Of a stretch of 64,000 nucleotides of DNA, positions 1 to 12,519 are shown piece after piece. A program made the translations under genes and the position numbers. The stretch covers positions 11,304,688 to 11,368,687 of the forward strand of contig JBANSL010000013.1 in the NCBI GenBank assembly GCA_037127255.1, given 5' to 3'. The stretch's first letter is position 1; every line of letters begins with the position of its first letter. This DNA is from Persicaria tinctoria. Taxonomy: Eukaryota; Streptophyta; Magnoliopsida; Caryophyllales; Polygonaceae. Under the pieces are notes generated by a model. It saw only the letters and a program-made list of their open reading frames with translations. It was not told the DNA's origin and ran no database searches.

Positions 1-409
1 GAGGTTTTTTTGCAAGAGAGAGTTCATTTAGCAGGGCCGATTCCACCGCTGTCAACTAACCGCCTCCCGCGACTCGCCCTCGTCTGCCCACCACTCGGAT
101 CTAAGTAACCACCTACCACCCACGGATTTAAGCACTTGAGATTAGCATGGATGGAGGAGGAAATTGAAATCGTTGAGCATGGATGGGGAGAACGTGGGTT
201 TGTCCCTGAAGAAGACGCCTGCAAGAGAACATGGAAAGGAGGTTAATTTTCTAAAAAAACGCTTGAAAGGAGGTGGTTTCTTAACTTGAAGAGAGAACGT
301 GGGCTGCTGATGGGAATTCTTAGGGTTTCTCAACTAAGGACACGTGGCGCAAATTTTTCCAAAGACCTTGCTTCTAAAATAATAAGTATAAGGGGTGGAT
401 TCTTTGATG
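1..409. other. Anonymous flank, no gene recognised
   Basis: Short open frames only, none with a recognisable domain. The sequence ends at the 15-bp target duplication of the next element. Confidence 0.5.
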
Positions 410-424
410 TCGGTGATTACTTAT

Positions 425-1398
425 TTTTTTTTATTAGGTAAGAATTTGACGCACCAGACAAACCCAGTGGATCGAGAGGCCGAATAAATCGGCGACGGAT
501 AAACCGTCAATACAAGTAAAATGAAAAGCAACACCAAACCAGATAAAACCAAATTACAAGGATGCAGTTACAAACACAGTCTAGTACTATCCCAGAAAGA
601 ACCGAAGCAAGTGCGACAACTCGTCTGTCCGTTGGTAGAGGCAATTTAGGGAACCCCTAGGGAACTAAGTGGAAACCTCAGATTTGGACTCTACCGACGA
701 ATCTTCAGGTTCCGATCACGTTCACGACCTCTCGCGCGTCGACAAATGAGAAGAACACCGCTCTTATACCGCTAGCCTCAAAGCCAAATAACCACACAAC
801 CAATCGGCAAACCTAGCCAATCCACACTTTTTCCTCTCTCTCAATTTTTTTTTATTGCAACGGGCCGCTTTGGGCTCAAGGCAAAAGCCTTGGGCCCAAA
901 GGAAAGCTGGCGAGCCCAAACGGGCTGCTAACCTTGGGCCCAAAGAAAGGCAATCGAGCCCTGGCTAGGAAGCCAAACCCAAGCCAGCAACCGGCGATCA
1001 CCAACCGCCAACACCAAACCCGCGGATGGCTAGCCACCAAGGAGGTGGATTTGACATCAAGAGGGATAAAAGAGAGACACCAGCCGACCGAAGGTGGAGA
1101 GGAGCACCACCACCGCCAGCGAGGACCCGAAATAGGAGGATGACTAGTGGCAGCGCCACCCTGACGGTGATGGACGACATCGACAAACGGAGGCCACGAC
1201 GAGCAACGATGAGGACGAGGATGGAGAACGCCAATAATAGTAGAAATTGATTGGAGGATAGTTAATAAGATTTTCGCTGGAAAATTGGGGACAAAATAGG
1301 GTTGAGATTGGAGTTTTTTGACAAAAAATCTAGAGAGAGGGCAGAGCCCATCTCTCTAGAATTTGGTTTTTTTTTACCCACCACCCCAAATATCTTTA
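425..1398 (-). mobile_element. Non-LTR retroelement insertion with 15-bp target-site duplication
   Basis: The 15-mer TCGGTGATTACTTAT is present at 410-424 and again, exactly, at 1399-1413. The inserted DNA begins with a T-run, which is a poly(A) tail read on the minus strand, so the element points to the minus strand. No reverse transcriptase is encoded. The first ~340 bp resemble the diverged repeat at 2060-2400, and the T-run plus ATTAGG start resembles the 3' end of the LINE at 52.9 kb. It is therefore a 5'-truncated LINE or a non-autonomous relative. Poly(A) plus a long target duplication is the hallmark of target-primed reverse transcription. Confidence 0.75.
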
Positions 1399-1529
1399 TC
1401 GGTGATTACTTATCGTTTTGTGAAAATGTTTTAGGATTGTCGGTGCATTGAATTTATTCATAGGATTGTCGGTGATTACTTGTGTAAGTTTGGGCGAGAT
1501 CTAGCTCCAGACTCTAGAGTGATGTAGTA

Positions 1530-1960
1530 CATAAAGGTGGCAAGATTTGAATGCATCTACAAGCTTGGATCTGGGTTTGAGCTAGACAACGAGTTAATCA
1601 CGACGTTGATAGAGAGATGGAGACTTGAGACCCACACCTTCCACTTCAATGTTGGGGAGATCGCAATCACGCTCTAAGATGTTTTAGTTATATTGGGTCT
1701 AAGTAGTGACGGTCTCGTAGTTATTAATGGAAGTGCATGCTACGATTGGTCAACCATTGCTGAAACATTGTTTGGGCAAAGACCCCCTCTAAATCAGATT
1801 AGGGGTTCGTCGGTGAAGGTGGCCTATCTTTGACAACTACGTACTATTGGTGCCCTTACCAAAAGATGTGGCGGAACATGCAGTGCAGTGCCACGCTAGA
1901 GCGTACATTCTACTTTTTTGTGATGAAGGGAGTGTTATAGAGGATTTGGATTGTTTTTTA
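1530..1960 (+). pseudogene. Plant mobile domain (PMD) protein fragment, decayed
   Basis: One frame from about 1547 reads a typical PMD N-terminal half: ELITTLIERWRLETHTFHF, then VGEIAITL, a stop where Q is expected (QDV in the family), then VLVILGLSSDG and later YDWSTIAETLFG. A further stop follows KVAYL. The HARAYIL-like signature is only recoverable in another frame near 1890. PMD occurs in MAIN/MAIL1 proteins, in long-form PP7 homologues and in transposons. With two or more stops and no flanking exons, this is a relic, probably TE-derived. It covers the half of the domain missing from the PMD gene at 26-29 kb. Confidence 0.75.
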
Positions 1961-2049
1961 TTCCACTTTTGCATTTTTTTCCTAAAAGAACTTTAAACAA
2001 TTAAAAAGCTCAAACCAAACTCTAGATCTCCTTGGTCATTTGGGATCCC

Positions 2050-2649
2050 ATCTTCATATTTTTTTTTTAACCGGAAAGGAATTCCATGCACCGAACATAC
2101 TCGGTCAGTCAAGAGCCCAATAAGACCGGTGACGGGAACACCATCATAAAAAATAAACATACAACGGATAAAGAAACCAAACACATGAGTACATAAAGAA
2201 GAAATGCTGAGAGCACTATGGGTGACAAGACAGCACCGACGTAGATGAACAATGGTAAACAAGGATCAATGTGCGACTTATCTTCCACCAGGTGGTAGAA
2301 GCAACGCAGGGTATCTCTGAGGAACTATTGTGTAAACCTCAGATCTGGACTCGAACTAGTGTGCGACTCTCTCTCTTGGAAACTCAAATATTCTCCTTGG
2401 CTAGGTTCTTTCACATAGTTTATTTTATTTTGTTCAAGTACTATATTTTTTTTATGACGAGGAATCCATCTTTGACAGTAAATCTCGAGCACGTTACCCA
2501 GACGACAAGAGTCACGTACCAGTTACGGCTTGCGCCGCCTTGGATTGAAATTCCAAAGAAAGGGGCAGAGGCAGAGATCGAATCCGAGACCTCCTTCCCA
2601 CCCCCCTTGCTCCTCATCAGTAAGCCACCCCAATTGGGCTATTTAAGTA
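2050..2649. repeat. Two diverged, T-run-headed repeat fragments
   Basis: Two blocks each start with a T-run (about 2059 and 2449). The first resembles 425-760 of this window, for example the shared run around 'gaaacctcagatttggactc' versus 'taaacctcagatctggactc'. The second contains a GATCGAATCCGAGACC stretch that could be a reversed Pol III B-box. Both look like minus-strand 3' ends of non-LTR elements. No coding content was found. Confidence 0.45.
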
Positions 2650-3118
2650 TGTAAGAATTTGAGGGTTATACGGATTACCTCGAATAGCGGAAGCGGAATC
2701 TAGATCGTCTTGCCTTCGAATTTGATCACCGGATAGATCTCCATAGCCCTAAATCTCGTTAGAGATTCGGGAGCAGTGGAGAACCTACGATTCACAGCCT
2801 ACACACCATGTGAGAACATTGGAGAGGAAGGAGATTCTCTCCATGAAGGAGAGAATTCTACGTGGGTTTTCTTTCCTTGAGAGGAACGTCTGACGAACAG
2901 ACTCTCTCGTTAGGGTTAGAGATTAGGAGAGAGAAGTTTCTCATATATATCTATTTTATTTATTAGATAAATAAGTATATAACGAATATATATTATTTAT
3001 CCTAACATTAGTTAATTCTTAACGAATAAGAATTCCTTACCCAATTACGTAAATTAGGCTTTTATATCTTTTGGGCGTATATATAAAATAATGTCCGAAT
3101 TATAAAATAATTCTAACA
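2650..3118 (-). repeat. 3' LTR of the LARD-like element (full length)
   Basis: 469 bp, starting TGTAAGAATTTGAGGG and ending ATTCTAACA on the plus strand. It contains about 195 bp absent from the other LTR. Confidence 0.8.
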
Positions 3119-6100
3119 TCTCCCAATCGCACAAAAGATTACGTTCCTCCAAAACTCAATCTCATACTCGTCGTGGATAGGCCGTGCGACCCGGCAATAC
3201 TACCTGCATGAAAATCCCGCTAGGGACTAGGTCACAACGTTAGTTGAAAAGTATTGCTGCATCCCTAGGATTATCTTTCATTGGACTAGTTGATACACAA
3301 AACTGGATCCCTTCTCAGTTTTGTTCAACTGTAATGGCGATTCACAACAGTACGTAACTGTCGGATCCAGCAAATCCCATTTTTGTCAACGACTACTCAT
3401 AATACCTTCCTTTCGCATTGGCATCACTTTCAAGTAAATGATGACCACTTTCCCAAAAGTGCCCCACTTAGACCGCATCACTCATGGCCATTGGAACACA
3501 ACCAAAGTAGCGCATCACCACCACAATCAGTAACCCAAGCCGTTAGTCACTAAGGGTTGCGATGTGTACATATCTTAGCTCACACAGTGATAGAGATGGG
3601 ATCAATCTATCACCTCATAGGGTCGACTAGCACACACTAGTATGACAGTGTGCTACAGGGAGCACTTCTCTAAAGCGTTGTCCACTCAACCTGTAAAGGT
3701 GTTCATCTCATAGTCACGTAGACTTGATAACCATCTTACCCTACAACACCTTGCTTGTCTGAACCAATGGGCGCAGGAGCATAGCTACAAGTCATATGAA
3801 TGACTTACTATAAATTACCCAATTCAGTCTTTCCCAACCGGAGAGACTTCATCTTGACATCCAAAGACAGTCAAGGCGGTTATCATCTCATTCCGTTCCC
3901 ATAAGAATTGAGATACCTTACACCTACAGTGACGAACACTTATAGGAACGTTTGTTCGTGTGAGAGAACAAACTATGGTTCAGTGACATGTAACATATTT
4001 CATATTTACATCACCAGTTTTCACCATATCAATGGCACAACATATGAGTTAAGACCAAAGTCTCCCACTTGCTAAAAACTCAAATCAGAGAGGTGGCTCG
4101 CATAACCATCAAGAGTCAAACATATTATGACAACGTTGTTCTTGAACAACGTCTCTCTGACTATACAGGGTTTGATCTGAATATCATTTGATCTCCAACA
4201 TCATTTGAAAATCCTGGTATTGACAAAAATGGTCAGTCACAACCCATAGTCATGACATCCGCTCACCATATTTTGCCACAACCAAATTTTGTGTTTTCAG
4301 GAGAATCCTTTTTCATAATCTCCTCGGAAGCTACTGATGATGTAAGAACCTCAGCTTCCGTGGTGGAAGGATAAGCAAGACAGTTTCTTGCTAGACATCA
4401 ACGTCTCTTCTCCTTGGAGATAAGACCTATGGACTGATGTTGATACATACATCAGTGTCTCCTCCCTTAGATCACTAAGATCCACATCTATGTTCCAACA
4501 TGGACATAGATATCATCCACCATAACACAATACATAGTCTACAAAAATGTTTTTTTTTTGCACTCATTTACCGTGTTCAGTGCATAAGACTCGAATCAGT
4601 TTGTAAACAAACACATGTTCGCTTGTCTCATCTCAGCATACAGCAGAATGCGAGATTGCACTCAGTTTCTCAAGTGTTCCTCACTTGATCCATTTCCTAT
4701 ATAAGTCCATTTACACATTTCCATATATGAGAATGACATGCCTAATTAAGATTATACGAAATAACCTCATAGACAACTACCCAATTTCTATGTAACAGAT
4801 TCACCTGACAATTGTATCAAAGTTGTCATGTTAGAATCACAACACAGTTGGCTATCAGTGTGTCATCTGCAACATCAGAAAGTTAAACTTTCCAATATGA
4901 CATACTTACAATGATTCATATTTTGAACACAAAGTACAAAACATCTTATCATTGTCATCTAGATGCATGTTTCAATGCTTACAAGGTATGAGTACAAGAC
5001 TATTGTCTTTCTCAAAACCTTAGCAGAAACTTATCTAGAAAACGAATTTCCAGAAGTCCTCCCACTGGGAAAAACTTTGCTATCTAGGTCAACTTGTAAA
5101 CGGATACAAGCTTTTGTAGCCATTCATCGGTCTGATTGAACACAATCTAACCATGTAGAGAGAAGGTTCCAACCTAACTCTCTTGATCTAGGATATAACT
5201 CTCAATGGATCACTTCGCCTATAAAGCTTTAAGAACCCAATTATCTCATTGCTTTATGTCTAGGCAGGATAGAAACCAGTTCGAAACATGGCTTCTTCCA
5301 TGGACTCGTTATCTGTCATCACCATCCTCTAGTTGTGTCTTAGATTTACCAACAAATCACAGACTCTAGTGGTGATTGGTGTTGTCTCATCTGGATACTT
5401 TTGGAGCAGCCACATCTAATGTGTTTCTGAGATACCTCGTGTTCAAAACAACTCCCACTCTAAAGTGGTTTCGATATGCTCACAATCGTTCTAGATGAAA
5501 ATCCTGAACTCGAAACACATTTGTTCAACAAGTTGTGAGCCAAGAACGAAACTTCTTTAGCTCTGAACATTCTCATGAACACTAGATCACGATTGATCCA
5601 GAATATCCTGAATGCTAATGTGGAAAGACTTGTATTACAACTATCATAGAACGATGTAATGACTAAAACCACCAGAGGCTATGCTGTGATTTCATCAATC
5701 AAAACTCATCCTAAGTTGTCTAAACAACTGTCTCATAATCATGATTAAGAATCCCTGAGCTACGAAAACTCATTTTTCTTATCAGATTGCTCTCATCAAT
5801 CTTAGAAGTTCGCATTTCCAAGATGATTTAAGAATGTGATCATGTACCTAGCCTCGTGCCTAGTACACACATTCTATATGTTACCTTTTATCCAAATGGA
5901 TTTGATGCAACTAAACAGATAAGGCTAAAATTTTCAAGAACTAGCTGTTAAGCTTATTCTATATTTTAAGGTTCACCAAGTGACCCTTAATCATAAGTAC
6001 ATCTCTCAGAGATCATCTTATGTCTTTAGCCTTTAACATGACACTTGTGCCATCTCCAGGAAGTAACTGACCAAGGATTGTCCAACAAATGAACTACTCC

Positions 6101-9100
6101 TCAAACCAGCACAATACGCACTCAGCAGAAACCAATGCTTGGTGCTCGGATTTGACCATTTCGGGCAATTTCAGTCAACGGAAGAATTTAAGACAGAAAA
6201 ACCTTTTGAATTTCATCTGATTTCTCCATCACTCAATGTGAGAGAAAGAATGGATATATGTTAACCAACAAGCTCACCTTGTATATCAACATCCATTTAT
6301 ACGCCCTTAGATCCATATTGATCTTCGGAGATAATGAAATTCAAACAACACAATAGAATTTGTGCTTTAAGCTTCTAAGTTTTGTAGAACGCAATCTACA
6401 AAAATGTAGTGATTTGTTACCAGTAACAGATTACCCTCAAAGCCTCAAGAGAAGTGCTTAACGCAATAAGCATCTAATCTCTTTGGACAATCCCATAATG
6501 ATCATCATGGACATACCCCAAGGTGTGTCACATCATTTTCAGATAAGGAAACATCCTCTTCTGACAACTCTGTCTTTTCTAAGGTTCCGTTGAACCTTTT
6601 CTCCCACTCGCTAGTAAAATACCTTTTTAGAGTATGCATTTCATTTACCCTTTATCACTTTGCAAAGTCGTTAAACTATGCTTCCATAGTGACACTTCTC
6701 ATGAATTACAACAATTCATTGAGGATTAGAAAATGTCAAGATATGAACTTGACATCATCTTATACGATTGACTTCAGCTAAACTTCGAAGTTCAGCACCA
6801 ATCATTGGGTATATCATCTGATCTAGTTGCCTAGTGATCAACTTGAACCAAGTAGATCGCAACTTCATCATTTGGACCTAGCAACGACTTGCTTATTCCC
6901 AATGATCAGATTATGCATAAGTTACAAATCAATTTTGCAACCATTATCACAAAAGTGACAAATTTAACCTCTTGTTACTGAAACAAAATCAGTATACTTA
7001 TGATCATAACATTGGAACCGAAATCCAATAAGATCTCAAGGCATGTTCCATTACTAGCATCATGACCTCACATGGTCTTTGTAAGGAAACTTCAGAAGCC
7101 CCTGACATTTTCAGGAAAGTTAAACTTTTATTACTACGATATAAATCGATGTAACCTCAGTTCTGCTAACTTCTGATTCAGATCAGTGAAATGAGTATAT
7201 TACCCGTCTATCACCATTGACCAGAAACATGTTACTGTTTATGCACGAAGCACAAACCAACACATATCATCATTTACCATGACCTTCGAAGCAAAAACAT
7301 ACTTATAGCATGCAATCAACTCCGTTAGAACACAGATTCATGACAATATAATCGTCCGTCTGACGATTTCCAAACAACGTATGTTTAAAGTTATCTTCCG
7401 AACTGTGCAAGTCAGTCTAAAGATTTGCTCCCACTAGGACCATGTCCCTAAGTGAAACAGAGTATACTAAATGACAATCTTCATTAGCATGAAAATGCCT
7501 TAAAACCATGAAATTCAGTCTTACAACTCTCTTGATCTGAGAAAATTCAAAGTGAGCTTTACAAATTAGAAAATAATTTTTAAAGCCTAGGACTCAAGAG
7601 TCAAACTCTCATCAAGTCCACCTGCTCATTTTCTAATTTTCAAGGGAACTATATTACTGTTGACATACCCGAAGTACTTAACATCAGCTCACTTTATTTG
7701 TATGTCCAACGTATGGATATACACTAGAACAAATCTAGTCTAATTGAGCAAAGTCAGATAACATGTCTTCATTAGGACTATCGACTTTTAGGATCCTAGA
7801 CATATAGGTCCTTGCCCCTTAAGGGTTTATTCATAATTTTTGAAACTACGTTTAAAAACGCTATTCAAAATTACTGAACATATTTCATCCATTTAACAAA
7901 TGAATTACTTGCTCGATTACCTTGCCATCACACTCAAACAAATCAAGTGTCTTTTCATAATTTCAAGTACATCACCACGTTAGTAGTAAAAACAAGAAAT
8001 TATTCGCAAGGTTTAGAGATGCACCCCAAATGCCTATCTCTTATACAATCTTTACATAAAAGATTTATTTCTCATATTTCAATTAACTTATATAAAGTCA
8101 ACTTTCCATTTTAAGTTAATAAGTTATACGTAATAACTATCCATTAACTCAAAATAATTTTAAACAACTCACGATTGAATTATTTAAATCCACTCAATTT
8201 TCAAGTAAAGCGATATTCAACCAAGGTTAAACATCCTTGAAAAACAAATTCTTAGACAAAGAATTTTAGAGAGCTCAGTCCATATGTGAACGTATCAACA
8301 TAACTTAGGACTCATCATCGCTCGTTATTAGATAAAGGGCCCCGTAGGTCGTTATATCATATAACTTTAAAGTTCGTTCGCTTCTATCAAAAATTCAATC
8401 AGACACATAGTCCGATCAAAATTTTGAGAGCAAACATAACCGAAAAGCTGTTTCAACGGACCTAGTTCACATTACTTAGTCACAGCTTGGTCATATAAAA
8501 GTGATGATTCGCGTTCGAACCGAATCGGGCTAAGCCCAATTCATCAAACACAACCCATAATGTCTCAGTCCGGGTCCGAACCCGACCAAGACAACTCCGA
8601 TGCTTAGTCAAACATGACAATTCTATATCCGAAACAAATTCGAAACAGTCCATCATGTTCAAAATATAACAGCAAGTCCAAATGGAAAATATGCTCAGCC
8701 ATTTTTACAAAACATATCAGGTAGGCCCAAACGAATTAGGCCCAACTCATCACATAAGGAGCCAAGCCCAGGCGCGACCCGAAGCCCGCCCTAGCCCGTG
8801 ACTCTAGGTCACTGCAACCCGGCTCGGCCCGAATCCAAACCCGAAGAGGCCCAACTGAGCCCAGCCGCCAGAGCAGCCTACTCGGCCTCCTTCTGTCCCC
8901 CACTGCCTCGGAGACTCGCCGTCGACAGCCCTAGGCGGCAGCTGCACCGCCACCAACACCCACTAGGGCGGGCAACATCAGCAGCGCCGCCTTGCTCTAG
9001 GCCGCCGCCACCGGTCGTCTTCTTCAATCCGCCCACTGGCCATGGCAGCGAGCTTTGAAGTCCGTTCAAGTCCTCCTCCCACTGTGCAGAGCATGCCCAC

Positions 9101-9925
9101 CAGCGACGACCCGGGCGGTAGCGCGAGCACCACCATCTCTCCGGCGAGAGTATGGAGGCGAAACAAGCGCCGCCAAGCCCAAATCTATTTGCCAGTCGAA
9201 GAACCAAGGCCGAGAAACACTTTAAAACCCTAAATCAGAAATCCCGTCTCAAAATTCAATCCAAACGACCAAATTGAGCATGGATTTCGTCGATTCTAGG
9301 CAAGAATCCTCGGATCCTCCATCATCCAAGCCAAAACCGAGCCTAGAAGCTCCAATTTCTCAGATCTAGGTAAGAACCCACGAAGGATGCGAACCCTAAA
9401 TTTCAGAAATCGAATCAGAGAAGAAGAGGCGTTTGCTCTCTTTCCTCGCTCCTTGCCGTCGACACCCTAGGTGGTGGCGCCGCTGCCTCCAGTTACTCCG
9501 GTAAGGAGGACGGTGGCAAGTCCGACGCCGAGCGTGGCTAGGAGATCTCGATCGAGGAGCAGAAGCCCCAATTTCAAGCCTGGATTTCGACTCAAACAAG
9601 CAAGCACATCAGATTGAAAACAAAAAACCGAATCAATGCCGGAATCGAAACCAATCCTGATATCGTGGAGACCACAGGACAAGAAAGAGGAGGAGAGCAA
9701 GAGGTTGAAGAAGGAGCAGTGCAAAATTGGGTACATGAGAGGTGCGGCTCCAACAAAACAAAAAACCTACAGAGTATAATTTTCCATGGAAAAACACATA
9801 CTGTATAGCCTAGTTCAACAAGCAAGAACACGGCAAAAACAAAAATGGACTTTCAAATCGAATTTAGTTCTAGGAAGCTAATAATCAATCCGATTTAACA
9901 AATTCAAAGGTAATTTGAGCCTAAA

Positions 9926-9937
9926 GCTCTGATACCA
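9926..9937 (-). other. Primer binding site (tRNA-Met complementary)
   Basis: GCTCTGATACCA on the plus strand. Its complement TGGTATCAGAGC is the usual PBS of plant LTR elements primed by initiator tRNA-Met. It lies one base from the LTR border. Confidence 0.8.
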
Positions 9938-9938
9938 A

Positions 9939-10206
9939 TGTAAGAATTTGAGGGTTATACGGATTACCTCGAATAGCGGAATCTAGATCGTCTAGACTCT
10001 CTTGTTAAGATTAGAGATTAGGAGAGAGGAGTCTCTCGTATATATCTCTTCTATTTATTAGATAAATAAGTATATAACGAATATATATTATTTATCCTAA
10101 CATTAGTTAATTCTTAACGAATAAGAATTACATACCCAATTACATAAATGATGCTTTTATATCTTTTGGGCGTATATATAAAATAATGTCCGAATTATAA
10201 AATAAT
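9939..10206 (-). repeat. 5' LTR of the LARD-like element (internally deleted)
   Basis: Matches the left LTR from TGTAAGAATTTGAGGG to CGAATTATAAAATAAT, with one internal deletion of about 195 bp and loss of the last ~8 bp (TCTAACA end). No clear target duplication is seen. Confidence 0.75.
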
Positions 10207-10666
10207 GATGCTATATTAGTCCGCCGGAAGGAGGCCCTGCTTCGACCCCTCCCTACCAGGCTACCACCATGAATCCATGATCGTGTATCTTTTTCATAAA
10301 TACATACAAATTAAATAGCTAATTAGCTATGTACATGTAATTTACCCTGTCATAAATATTTAATCCGGTACAATTATCAATAATAAACACCCAATCCACG
10401 CGTTAAAGAATAAATTAGATTAATTCAGTAATTATCTAGTTAGTTCCTTGTATGTAGGTGTTTTCAAATTTGTAAATAGGTACTCAAATCCTAGCAGATT
10501 GATGGAGAGATTCTCTCAATAGTTAGCTGCTGTAAATGTTATATATACTGGTATATCCAGAGGAAATATATACAACAAATTAAAACCAATCTTCAAGCTT
10601 TACACCACGTACACCAACCAAACTTGCAAAACACAATGCATATATGTGTTTGAAAGATCAAGATCG
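10207..10666. other. AT-rich spacer, no gene seen
   Basis: Lies between the LTR and the 3' end of the truncated ATL copy, and probably contains that copy's former 3' UTR. Confidence 0.5.
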
Positions 10667-12503
10667 ATGCTAAGAAGATGATCGTCGTGGAGGCGGAGTT
10701 CTGCAAATAGGACAAGTTGGTTTCGCACGTAACCACTCGTCTATACACTCGGCATGGAACCTATGCAAGCACTCCGGCAACAATTTTATAGTATCTTTTG
10801 TCGCATAATCCGATAGACATACCGGACAAGTTTTATCATCCATGACGATTAGCATTCGACCGCTTTCTCCAACAACCATGATCGGATAGGCGTCAAGAAT
10901 ATCTTGTCCGAGTACTCCTGACGCGATGCTTGATCGTTCCGTCGCAGCAGAGGTTGCATTGGCTACCCCACCAGAACCCTCCCTTGAGCGGCTTTGCCTT
11001 CTATTGCGACATTTACAATATATGCTTGAAGCGACGGCTAATGTGATTAGAACCGTCGCAACCGTGACAACTGTGATGATATTGCAATATTAAAGTTTCC
11101 TATAAGATTATATATATATATATCATATTGTAATAGTTGTGGAGCTACCTCCTATGTCAAGAGGTTCGAGACCTCTTAAAAATATAAGGTCGCTTGTGAG
11201 TGGATGGATCGACCCTTACATATATACAGTACCCAATAATATCCATATATAAAGTCACGTACTTTTGTCACATAAGTTGGCTATGCATTCTAAGTTGTCG
11301 GAGACTCGGAGGTGTAAAATGTAGGAATTTGTGATTTGTTATTTCTTAGGCTTTATAATTTAAAATGTAGGTATTGTCACAAATTAATTAGTATTTATTT
11401 CAATATTACAATGTATGATTTTGATGATGTTATAATCACTTTTCTAAAAAAACCCTTCAAGACTCGGCTAGACCCCACCTAAATCTTTGAACTCGTCCCA
11501 CTGTCAAGGTCGTCAAAACCCATTTAGACTACAAAGACCCGCCATAAATCCGCCAAGATCCCGCCTAAACCCTTTATCTATCCTGCCCTACCGCCAAACA
11601 CCCGCCAAGCATTTTTTAGAACATTGGTTATGATAAAAAAAAATGATTGTGAATTTCTTAAAATATTATTGAGACAAAAATAAACTAAATATGTCAAATA
11701 TTATAGTCATATTGAAAAACTTGATAATATTTTATAATGCTATAACTTTTATTTTATTTATATTCACAATTAATATATATATAATTGTATTGTTTATAGA
11801 ATTATATAAATGTTAAATAATTAAAATTAAAATCAGTGGAATTCAGATTTGCCTTTTCAAAATTCCAAGCCAAATTTCACCTTTGATTTAGAAATTAAGC
11901 CGCCTATAAAAAAAAATAGCCAAAATAGAAAATGAGAGAGAGAAAATAGATTGACCAAAATAATAAATTATAATCTATGGTGGGAGATGTTGTAAGCTCG
12001 AAGAAGTTGTCGATGACCAATAAATAAATAAAACGATTTTTCTATCTTATACCCAAGGGTATTATAGTCATATTTAAATTTTAATTAGTTTAGTTTTTTA
12101 TAAAATAGATTTCTAGGGTTGCTTACTTTTTTTTTAGAGAGAATCTTTTCTAATATGCTCTTATGATATAAGATAGAAAAACCGTAAATCGAAACCCAAA
12201 TATAATCAACGAAAGGGTGATCGATCGATATATATGGAGTTGTTAGGTATTACCTTTGCGTCCGCATTGGAGACTCACACACTGAGGGGCGCTCCAAATC
12301 AGGTCAACGAGATAAGCATGATGGGTGAATTGATAAGGAGAAGTCCAAGTACCCGGAACCCTAACACCCCCAATCAGCTTACAACCAATATCACTCGGAA
12401 GTGAATAGGCAGCAACACAAACAATCGAATAAGATGTGCCGTTACGATCACAACTAGTGACAGTGCTGCAAACGGAATAAAATGCAAAAAGAAGAAACTA
12501 ATC
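10667..12503 (-). pseudogene. 5'-truncated ATL20/21/22-like RING-H2 gene copy
   Basis: Exon 1 is represented only by its end, about 12503-12253: CSTVTSCDRNGTSYSIVC, then a VPGTW motif and CVSLQCGRKG followed by a GTAATA donor, homologous to the last third of exon 1 of the neighbouring gene. The second part (about 11070-10667) encodes a membrane segment, then SGRMLIVMDD, then a RING-H2 finger (CPVC, CLHRFHAEC, CPIC; spacing C-x2-C, C-x-H-x2-H-x2-C, C-x2-C). A TAG bounds the exon-1 remnant upstream, and the AG acceptor of the intact gene (TTGCAG) reads TTGCAA here. It lacks a signal peptide and most of the ectodomain, so it is most likely a tandem-duplication relic. The RING itself is intact, so use as an exon source cannot be excluded. 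Confidence 0.75.
11687..11900. repeat. Dispersed AT-rich repeat, copy A
   Basis: A 35-bp stretch (11687-11721) is identical to 59589-59623, and downstream blocks (CTATAACTTTTATTTT, ATAATTGTATTGTTTATA) match in the same order and spacing. It is a MITE-like family member inside the intron of the truncated ATL copy. Confidence 0.6.
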
Positions 12504-12519
12504 AATTTAGCAACAGAAG

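Larger units (their letters stand above)
2650..10206 (-). mobile_element. LARD-like non-autonomous LTR retrotransposon
   Basis: Two direct LTRs (2650-3118 and 9939-10206) flank a 6.8-kb interior. Just inside the right LTR, GCTCTGATACCA (9926-9937) is the reverse complement of TGGTATCAGAGC, the initiator tRNA-Met primer site of many plant LTR elements, so the element is on the minus strand. Next to the left LTR, rc(TCTCCCAATCG) is a short purine tract. LTR ends read TGTTAGAA...CTTACA on the minus strand. No gag, protease, integrase, RT or RNase H is readable in any frame over 6.8 kb, matching large retrotransposon derivatives (LARDs) rather than a decayed autonomous copy. About 8760-9240, near the primer-site side, is GC-rich and proline/alanine-coding but without a known domain. 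Confidence 0.8.

Noticed and set aside
8798..9831. Several frames inside the LARD interior
   Set aside because: GC-rich Pro/Ala/Ser compositions on both strands without any gag, pol or host domain; probably leader sequence.
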